A stretch of DNA of 64,000 bases. It comes from Mesorhizobium huakuii (GTDB lineage: Bacteria; Pseudomonadota; Alphaproteobacteria; Rhizobiales; Rhizobiaceae). The position numbers and the translations under genes are program-made. The notes beneath the pieces were generated by a model, which was given only the letters and a program-made list of their open reading frames with translations, was not told where the DNA came from and ran no database searches. Of the stretch, positions 58,601-64,000 are shown one piece after another (the stretch's first letter is position 1; each line of letters opens with the position of its first letter). Location: positions 4,212,001 to 4,276,000 of the forward strand of contig NZ_CP050296.1 of NCBI RefSeq assembly GCF_014189455.1, in the 5' to 3' direction.

Positions 58601-58797
58601 TCGTGTCGAGCGAAGCGTGTCGAGCGTCATGGACGGTTTCTACGGCGACCCCGTTTGGCAAAATCCCGTGCCAATTCCGCAGTGAATCCGGGTAATCGAT
58701 GCTCAATTGGAAGGCATATTGAGCATGGGAAGCGTCGGCTGAAGGGCGTTTTTCCAATGCCACGGACATTTCCTCCGTTGTAGCGGAGGAAAGCGAC
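58601..58797. other. Gene-free stretch with two stem-loops upstream of the Met-rich gene
   Basis: No convincing gene is seen on either strand. A direct repeat CGTGTCGAGCG occurs at 58602-58612 and 58616-58626. ATGCTCAAT (58699-58707) and ATTGAGCAT (58718-58726) form a perfect 9-bp stem with a 10-nt loop. TTTCCTCCG (58769-58777) and CGGAGGAAA (58784-58792) form a second perfect 9-bp stem with a 6-nt loop, whose right arm holds a GGAGG Shine-Dalgarno. The promoter of the Met-rich gene should lie here. Confidence 0.6.
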
Positions 58798-58905
58798 GTG
58801 CGCTCCGGAATTGATGTTGTCGAAGCGGGATTTCGCGGCGTAGAGCTCCGCCATCGACGGCCTGCCGCTGCGGGACGTCTCTCAACCAGACGGAGCAGAT
58901 CATGA
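58798..58905 (+). CDS. Putative 35-codon leader ORF coupled to the Met-rich gene
   Basis: A GTG at 58798 lies 8 nt after GGAGG, which is inside the right arm of the 58769-58792 stem. It opens a frame of 35 codons with Arg-rich sequence (VRSGIDVVEAGFRGVELRH and on). The TGA of this frame overlaps the ATG of the Met-rich gene (ATGA at 58902-58905). A leader whose ribosome site is masked by a hairpin and whose stop overlaps the next start is a known form of translational control. It could also be chance; there is no homology evidence. Confidence 0.35.
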   Translation: MRSGIDVVEAGFRGVELRHRRPAAAGRLSTRRSRS

Positions 58906-59270
58906 ATCCCGCAATGCAGATGCAGCCGATGCCGATGCCGATGATGAACAATATGATGCCGATGATGATGAGCCCGATGATGAATGGCATGATGCCGATG
59001 ATGAACGGCATGAACCCGATGATGGGCGGCATGCAGATGAACCCGATGATGATAGGCGGGATGCCGATGCAGGGCATGATGCCCGCGATGATGTGCATGA
59101 TGACCTGCAAGATGACCGCCACCGGCATGGTCTGCGAAATGACCCCGATGAACGACGCCTCGAAGGACATGTTCATGGAATGCTGCAAGCGCATGATGGC
59201 CATGAACGGCGCCGGCATGCCGATGATGATGATGTGCGGCGGCATGATGATGATGGGCTCGATGGCCTGA
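58902..59270 (+). CDS. Extremely methionine-rich small protein
   Basis: The 122-residue protein contains 52 Met (43 percent), with Met pairs to quadruplets separated by Pro, Gly, Asn and Gln in NPMM/NGMM/GGMP-type near-repeats. It has six Cys, mainly in the second half (MMCMMTCKM, VCEM, ECCKRMM), and no His or Trp. No clear signal peptide is seen. Met-rich and Met-Cys motifs bind Cu(I) or Ag(I) in known proteins (CopC, PcoA and CusB Met motifs), and surface Met can also scavenge oxidants. Function here is unknown. GGAGCAGATC precedes the ATG and a good terminator follows, so it is a genuine short transcription unit. Confidence 0.8.
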   Translation: MNPAMQMQPMPMPMMNNMMPMMMSPMMNGMMPMMNGMNPMMGGMQMNPMMIGGMPMQGMMPAMMCMMTCKMTATGMVCEMTPMNDASKDMFMECCKRMMAMNGAGMPMMMMCGGMMMMGSMA

Positions 59271-59293
59271 TCGCCACCGCTTTGTCTTTGAAG

Positions 59294-59318
59294 GGGGTCG
59301 GCTCGCCGGCCCCTTTTT
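59294..59318 (+). terminator. Rho-independent terminator after the Met-rich gene
   Basis: GGGGTCGG (59294-59301) pairs with CCGGCCCC (59306-59313), with one G-T pair and a CTCG loop, followed by TTTTT. It lies 23 nt after the Met-rich stop and just before the convergent XRE-cupin stop. Confidence 0.85.
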
Positions 59319-59320
59319 GT

Positions 59321-59941
59321 TTATCCGACGGCCTCGACATAAGTCATGACGAGGTAGGCGATGGTCTCGCTGTCGCCGGTATTCCTGTAGCTGTGCGGGA
59401 CATCCGCTTCGAACAGGATGGCATCGCCTTCGGACAGGTGATGCGGCGCCTCCTGGCCCGCCCGGATCTCGAGTTGGCCCTTGGCCAGGATGATGTTCTC
59501 GATCGTGCCTGGAGCATGCGCCTCGGCGTTTTCGGTGTGTCCGACCGCAAAGCGCAACTCGTAGAACTCGACCTTCCGTTCCGCGTCGAAAGGAAACAAG
59601 GCCCGCGATGTGAATTTGCCGTCGACCGACGTCAGGATTTTCGCATGCTGGCGGCGCAGGACCAAGGTTCCTTGCACCTTCTGACTGTCGAGCAATGTCG
59701 CGAAGGGAACGCCCAGAGCCGTCGTGATCTTCCACAACAGGCTGATGCTGGGAGCGCTTCGGCCGGTCTCGATCTGGCCGAGCATGGCGCGGCTGACACC
59801 CGACAGCTTGGCCAACCGTTCGAGCGAATGGCCTTGCCGAGTTCTCAGCCTGCGCAGATTGCGTCCCAGGACCTGCGGCAGTTCACTGGCGGCGTCCCCG
59901 CTGTCGGCAAGTTCGATGACATTCGAAAAGGCGTCCGCCAC
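59321..59941 (-). CDS. XRE-family regulator with C-terminal cupin sensor domain
   Basis: The 206-residue protein has a helix-turn-helix (GHSLERLAKLSGVSRAMLGQIETGRSAPSISLLWKI, about residues 38-73) and a C-terminal cupin (APGTIENIILAKGQLEIRAG, EGDAILFEADVPHSYRN). This architecture is common for regulators of amino-acid, polyamine or stress genes (PuuR/SutR-like). The start codon is GTG 59941. The gene lies 7 nt downstream of a small conserved-looking ORF, so the two are probably co-transcribed. Its target is unknown. Confidence 0.9.
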   Translation of the reverse strand: MADAFSNVIELADSGDAASELPQVLGRNLRRLRTRQGHSLERLAKLSGVSRAMLGQIETGRSAPSISLLWKITTALGVPFATLLDSQKVQGTLVLRRQHAKILTSVDGKFTSRALFPFDAERKVEFYELRFAVGHTENAEAHAPGTIENIILAKGQLEIRAGQEAPHHLSEGDAILFEADVPHSYRNTGDSETIAYLVMTYVEAVG

Positions 59942-59948
59942 GGCGATG

Positions 59949-60125
59949 TCAATTCAGCGTCGACGGCGTACCGACCCAATAGACCGGCATGAACCAGACC
60001 GGCACCCAGGCGACCGGCGCACCGGGCATCATGAGCGGTGCCTCCGGCGAACGCGTCGAATGCTGTGCATTGCGGGCATGACGGAAGGCATCCAGACTGA
60101 CGACATTCGCAGCTTGCGCAGACAT
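59949..60125 (-). CDS. Small hypothetical protein (58 aa)
   Basis: ATG 60125 has AGGAAG 8 nt upstream and opens a 58-residue frame. It begins MSAQAANVVSLDAFRHARN, a start I associate with small Rhizobiales proteins, and ends with an aromatic, Pro/Val-rich stretch (VAWVPVWFMPVYWVG). It ends 7 nt before the XRE-cupin start. No function is assignable. Confidence 0.5.
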   Translation of the reverse strand: MSAQAANVVSLDAFRHARNAQHSTRSPEAPLMMPGAPVAWVPVWFMPVYWVGTPSTLN

Positions 60126-60320
60126 TTGTAGGCTTCCTGCATGGTCCCGAGGCAATGTCGAATATTAGCTGCTGGCCGGTTGGCCGGCAGGGTGCTCCAT
60201 TCCATTTTTGTGGTTCTGGGGAAAATACGAATGCCGAATGGGGCAGGTAGGCGAGCATAGCAATGCGGCCCAGATCGCCCGTGCCGTCGGCCGCACTCCC
60301 CGTAATAGCGAACTGGCCGA

Positions 60321-61643
60321 TCAGTCGGGCTGACGGTCCGCGGCCGGGCGGCGCCCGTCGATCCACAGCGCAAGCAATGTGCAGGCAGCACCTGAGAGCA
60401 GATAGGCACCGGCGGCGATGAGGCCGAAATTGCCGGCGAGCAGCAGGGCTGCGAGCGGCGCGAAGCCGGCGCCGAACATCCATGCCAGATCCGAGGTGAT
60501 CGCCGAGCCGGTATAGCGATACTGCCGGGAAAAGCTCGAGGCGACGACGCCCGACGATTGCCCGAAGCTCAGCCCCAGCAGGATGAAGCCCAACACCATG
60601 AACAGCGCCTCGCCGATGGCGCCGCCGTCCAGAAGCTGCGGGGCAAAGCCGCTGAAGGTCGCGATGGCGATCGCCGAACCGCCGAGCAGCGCACGGCGTC
60701 CGACGCGATCGGCCAGTGGCCCCGATGCGACGATGGCCGCGATGCCGAACAGCGCGCTCACCGCCTCGATCATCAGGAAGCGTGCCGGCCCCTCATTGGT
60801 GAACAGGAACACCCAGGAAAGCGGAAACACCGTCACCATGTGAAACAGCGCGAAACTCGCCAGTGGTGCGAAGGCGCCGATGACGACGTTCTGGCCCTCG
60901 GCCCGGATCGTGTCCCTTATGCGCGTCGGCTGCAGGTCGCCACTCTCGTACAGTTTCGAGAATTCGGGCGTGACGACAATGCGCAGCCTGGCGAACAGCG
61001 CCACGACATTGATGGCGAAGGCGACGAAGAAGGGATAGCGCCAGCCCCAGGCAAGGAAGTCGTCGGCCGACAGATTGGCGACGAAGAAGGCGAAGAGGGA
61101 GCTTGCCACGATGAGGCCGATCGGCGCCCCCAGTTGCGGGATCATGGCATAGAAGCCGCGCCGGTTCTGCGGCGCGTTGAGCGCCAGCAGCGAGGGCAGA
61201 CCGTCCCACGTTCCGCCGAGCGCCAGCCCCTGGCCGATACGGGCAAGCGCCAAAAGCCATACCGCGACCGCACCGATGTCGCCATAGGCCGGCAGGAACG
61301 CGATGGCGACGGTCGACGTGCCGAGCAGGAACAGGGCGATCGTCAGTTTCGCGCCGCGGCCATAGGCGCGGTCGATGGCCATGAACAGCACCGAGCCGAA
61401 CGGGCGCGCGACGAAGGCCAGCGCGAAGATGCAGAAGGAATAGAGCGTGCCGACAAGCGGATCGTGCGTCGGAAACACCAGCTTGGGAAACACGATGACG
61501 GACGCGATTGCATAGACGAAGAAGTCGAAGAATTCCGACGTCCTGCCGACGATCACGCCGACCGCGATATCACCGGCGCTGACCTGGCCATGATGCGAGC
61601 CGATCAGTTCGCTGTTCGTTTCGGCAGTCGAAGTCTGAGCCAT
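60321..61643 (-). CDS. MFS transporter, metabolite:H+ symporter (MHS) family
   Basis: The 440-residue protein has 12 hydrophobic segments. It carries MHS landmarks: the first-helix TSEFFDFFVYAIASVIVFPKLVFP, the loop ARPFGSVLFMAIDRAYGRGAKL and the ARIGQGLALGGTWDG helix. MHS members import carboxylates, betaines or sugars acids with protons. ATG 61643 is chosen because family similarity starts there; the frame further upstream antisenses intergenic DNA. It is divergent from cyoA with 214 nt between. Substrate unknown. Confidence 0.9.
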   Translation of the reverse strand: MAQTSTAETNSELIGSHHGQVSAGDIAVGVIVGRTSEFFDFFVYAIASVIVFPKLVFPTHDPLVGTLYSFCIFALAFVARPFGSVLFMAIDRAYGRGAKLTIALFLLGTSTVAIAFLPAYGDIGAVAVWLLALARIGQGLALGGTWDGLPSLLALNAPQNRRGFYAMIPQLGAPIGLIVASSLFAFFVANLSADDFLAWGWRYPFFVAFAINVVALFARLRIVVTPEFSKLYESGDLQPTRIRDTIRAEGQNVVIGAFAPLASFALFHMVTVFPLSWVFLFTNEGPARFLMIEAVSALFGIAAIVASGPLADRVGRRALLGGSAIAIATFSGFAPQLLDGGAIGEALFMVLGFILLGLSFGQSSGVVASSFSRQYRYTGSAITSDLAWMFGAGFAPLAALLLAGNFGLIAAGAYLLSGAACTLLALWIDGRRPAADRQPD

Positions 61644-61857
61644 CTTATCCGTCGCCACCGCGTGGAATGAAGTGTCCGGGACCCAATTCTGGGGATTCCC
61701 CAAGGGTTCCATTGTGCACTGCACACTGCGCCAAAGGCATGCCGGCTGGGCATTGGACAAATTGTCCAATGTTACCACAGCGCCGCGAGCAGTAGCCCTT
61801 GATCGATACCGCACTGCAACATGAACGGTTGCGGCGGTCCATCGAGGGCAGCGTTTG

Positions 61858-63039
61858 ATGAAACGATTTGGAGCCTTGCTTCTGTTTCCCCTGGCCGGGC
61901 TGTTGAGCGGCTGCGATCTGGTCGTACTGGCACCCGCCGGCGATGTCGCGGCCCAGCAGCGCGACCTGCTCGTGGTCTCGACCCTGCTGATGTTGGTCAT
62001 CATCGTCCCGGTCATGGCGCTGACTGTCTTCTTCGCCTGGCGCTACCGGCAGTCCAACGCCTCGGCGACCTATGCGCCGGACTGGGATCATTCGACGAAG
62101 CTGGAACTGGTGATCTGGGCGGCGCCCCTGCTCATCATCATCTGCCTTGGCGCGCTGACCTGGCTCGGCACGCATCTGCTCGACCCGTACCGCCGCATCG
62201 ACCGCATCGAGCCCGGCCAGCCCGTTACCCAGTTGCACAAGCCGCTCCGGGTCGAGGTCGTGGCGCTCGACTGGAAATGGCTCTTCATCTATCCCGACTA
62301 CGGCATCGCCTCCGTCAACGAACTGGCGGCGCCGGTCAACCAGCCGATCGACTTCCGCATCACCTCGTCGGCGGTGATGAATTCCTTCTACATTCCAGCC
62401 CTTGCCGGGCAGATCTATGCCATGCCGGCGATGGAGACGAAGCTGCACGCCGTCATCAACCGGCCGGGCACCTATAGCGGCTTCTCGGCCAATTACAGCG
62501 GCGCCGGCTTTTCCGGCATGCGCTTCGCCTTCCACGGCCTGTCCGACCAGGCTTTCGAGCAGTGGGTGGCGCAGGCCAGGACCGCGTCGGCGACGCTCAG
62601 CCGCGAGAACTATCTCGAACTCGAAAAGCCGAGCGAGAACGAGCCGGTCCGCCACTATGCCTCCGTCGATCCCGACCTCTATGGCGCCATCCTCAATCTG
62701 TGCGTCGAGCGTGGCAAGATGTGCATGAACGAGATGATGTCGATCGACGCCAAGGGCGGCCTCGGCCTTGCCGGTGTCCGCAACACGCTGCCGCTGCAAT
62801 ACGACAAGCTTGCCCGGCGTGGCGCGGTGTTCGGCAACGATCCGTCCTATGTCGCCAGCATCTGCACAGCGGAGGAGGCGGCTGCGGCGGCGCGCGCGGC
62901 CAGCGATGCCACGCCGACGGACTGGCCGGCCAGGAATCTTTCCCCGCTGCGCGGGGCAGGGCTGCTCAGGCCCGGGACCGAGAGCCGTCGCGCCGAGGCG
63001 GATACGCCGTCGCTCGGCCTGCTGCGGCGCGAATTGTGA
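61858..63039 (+). CDS. cyoA: Cytochrome bo ubiquinol oxidase subunit II
   Basis: The 393-residue subunit II has a lipoprotein signal ([19 protein letters not shown] with Cys19 as lipid site), two membrane helices (about 40-62 and 82-105) and a periplasmic cupredoxin domain. That domain contains [23 protein letters not shown] and [15 protein letters not shown]. It lacks the CuA ligands, as expected for a quinol oxidase. The protein carries a longer C-terminal tail than E. coli CyoA, rich in Ala and Arg. ATG 61858 is preferred to TTG 61855. It is followed 10 nt later by cyoB. Confidence 0.95.
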   Translation: MKRFGALLLFPLAGLLSGCDLVVLAPAGDVAAQQRDLLVVSTLLMLVIIVPVMALTVFFAWRYRQSNASATYAPDWDHSTKLELVIWAAPLLIIICLGALTWLGTHLLDPYRRIDRIEPGQPVTQLHKPLRVEVVALDWKWLFIYPDYGIASVNELAAPVNQPIDFRITSSAVMNSFYIPALAGQIYAMPAMETKLHAVINRPGTYSGFSANYSGAGFSGMRFAFHGLSDQAFEQWVAQARTASATLSRENYLELEKPSENEPVRHYASVDPDLYGAILNLCVERGKMCMNEMMSIDAKGGLGLAGVRNTLPLQYDKLARRGAVFGNDPSYVASICTAEEAAAAARAASDATPTDWPARNLSPLRGAGLLRPGTESRRAEADTPSLGLLRREL

Positions 63040-63049
63040 GAGACAGAAG

Positions 63050-64000
63050 ATGCCCGACACGCTGACCAAATTCATCTTCGGCCGTCTCACCTTGGACTCG
63101 CTGCCGCTGCACGAGCCGATCGTCGTCGCCACCTTCATCGCGGTGGCGCTCGGCGGCATCGCGCTCCTTGGCGTCATCACCTATTTCAAGCTGTGGGGCT
63201 ACCTCTGGCGCGAGTGGTTCACCAGCGTCGACCACAAGAAGATCGGCATTATGTACATGGTGCTCGGCCTCGTCATGCTGCTGCGCGGCTTCTCCGACGC
63301 CATCATGATGCGCCTGCAGCAGGCCATCGCCTTCAACGGTTCCGAGGGCTACCTCAATTCGCATCACTACGACCAGATCTTCACCGCGCACGGCGTGATC
63401 ATGATCTTCTTCGTGGCGATGCCCTTCGTCACCGGTCTGATGAACTTCGTCGTGCCGCTGCAGATCGGCGCGCGCGACGTCTCCTTCCCCTTCCTCAACA
63501 ATTTCAGCTTCTGGATGACGGTCGGCGGCGCCATCCTGGTCATGGCGTCGCTGTTCGTCGGCGAATTCGCCCGCACTGGCTGGCTCGCCTATCCGCCGCT
63601 CTCCGGCATCGGCTACAGTCCCGACGTCGGTGTCGACTATTACATCTGGGCACTGCAGGTGGCGGGTGTCGGCACGACGCTGTCCGGCATCAACCTGATC
63701 TGCACCATCATCAAGATGCGCGCGCCCGGCATGACGATGATGCGCATGCCCGTCTTCACCTGGACGTCGCTGTGCACCAACGTGCTGATCGTCGCCTCCT
63801 TCCCGGTGCTGACGGCGGTGCTCTCACTGCTGGCGCTCGACCGCTATGTCGGCACCAACTTCTTCACCAACGATTTCGGCGGCAATCCGATGATGTATGT
63901 GAATCTCATCTGGATATGGGGTCACCCGGAAGTCTACATCCTCATCCTGCCGCTGTTCGGCGTCTTTTCCGAGGTCACCTCGACCTTCTCCGGCAAGCGC
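63050..64000 (+). CDS. cyoB: Cytochrome bo ubiquinol oxidase subunit I, 3' end outside window
   Basis: The open frame from ATG 63050 runs 317 codons to the window end without a stop. Landmarks are the quinol-site Arg79 and Asp83 ([11 protein letters not shown]), the low-spin heme ligand His114 ([11 protein letters not shown]) and the CuB His292 with its cross-linked Tyr296 ([12 protein letters not shown]). The sequence follows E. coli CyoB closely. It forms the proton-pumping terminal oxidase core with cyoA. The rest of the gene and cyoC/cyoD should lie beyond the edge. Confidence 0.97.
   Translation, partial: MPDTLTKFIFGRLTLDSLPLHEPIVVATFIAVALGGIALLGVITYFKLWGYLWREWFTSVDHKKIGIMYMVLGLVMLLRGFSDAIMMRLQQAIAFNGSEGYLNSHHYDQIFTAHGVIMIFFVAMPFVTGLMNFVVPLQIGARDVSFPFLNNFSFWMTVGGAILVMASLFVGEFARTGWLAYPPLSGIGYSPDVGVDYYIWALQVAGVGTTLSGINLICTIIKMRAPGMTMMRMPVFTWTSLCTNVLIVASFPVLTAVLSLLALDRYVGTNFFTNDFGGNPMMYVNLIWIWGHPEVYILILPLFGVFSEVTSTFSGKR

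Noticed and set aside
58578..59735. Minus-strand frame with His-rich runs
   Set aside because: It is the reverse complement of the Met codons (ATG reads CAT, His) of the Met-rich gene, an artefact and not a His-rich metal protein.
61645..63180. 511-codon minus-strand frame opposite cyoA
   Set aside because: cyoA has its lipobox, membrane helices and cupredoxin domain on the plus strand; the antisense frame has no support.

Overview
The window is about 64 kb of high-GC DNA from an alphaproteobacterium. It is most likely a Mesorhizobium close to the M. loti / M. japonicum group. The main reason is a run of genes whose products I recognise by near-identical sequence as the vitamin B6 (pyridoxine) degradation enzymes described from M. 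loti MAFF303099. Other signs are the density of ABC importers and small catabolic operons, and a GAGCATGATC-type dispersed repeat typical of Rhizobiales. Taxonomy is inferred from remembered proteins, not from a search.

Layout. 1-10.5 kb holds a minus-strand pair (a DapA-family lyase cut by the window edge, then MmgE/PrpD) with a divergent LysR regulator. It continues with an orphan Tat-type peptide-binding protein, a dimethylglycine-dehydrogenase-like flavoprotein, a periplasmic SMP-30 protein, a PuuE-like deacetylase and a HisC-like aminotransferase. 10.7-30.7 kb is the B6 degradation island. In order it has pyridoxine 4-oxidase and a GntR repressor (minus strand), then on the plus strand AAMS hydrolase (frameshifted), MHPC oxygenase, a DUF1185 protein, a PEBP-like protein, HMPDC decarboxylase, 4-pyridoxate dehydrogenase and FHMPC dehydrogenase. 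These are followed by a NitT/TauT-type importer, a BMP-type importer, 4-pyridoxolactonase, pyridoxamine-pyruvate aminotransferase and pyridoxal 4-dehydrogenase. The island ends in a strong terminator overlapping the last stop codon, then a dispersed repeat. Every enzymatic step from pyridoxine or pyridoxamine to succinic semialdehyde is encoded, but the last enzyme carries a one-base frameshift.

30.9-33.0 kb is a divergent pair: a DapA-like lyase and a proline-racemase-fold protein with Ser/Thr in place of the two catalytic Cys. 33.0-43.3 kb is a compact nine-gene minus-strand operon for aromatic ring breakdown through hydroxyquinol: two intradiol dioxygenases, a maleylacetate reductase, a complete Liv-type importer and a phenol-type flavin hydroxylase. 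It is divergent from a LysR regulator whose start codon lies in a palindrome. 43.4-47 kb has a serine hydrolase and a MarR regulator with its divergent 14-TM exporter.

47-57.5 kb is a second catabolic locus of unknown substrate: an IclR regulator, a sugar-type ABC importer (two of its genes frameshifted), a lactonase-like amidohydrolase, a D-hydroxyamino-acid dehydratase-like enzyme (frameshifted), RidA, a zinc deacylase and an unrecognised 393-residue protein. 57.6-64 kb has a CurA-type reductase, an extremely methionine-rich small protein behind a structured leader, an XRE-cupin regulator, an MHS-type transporter, and the start of a cytochrome bo ubiquinol oxidase operon (cyoA, cyoB cut by the window end).

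Four genes carry single-base frameshifts in short G/C runs. These are either consensus errors in the assembly or real decay, and this decides whether the B6 pathway and the second catabolic locus work in this strain. I saw no tRNA, rRNA, CRISPR array, transposase or integrase.
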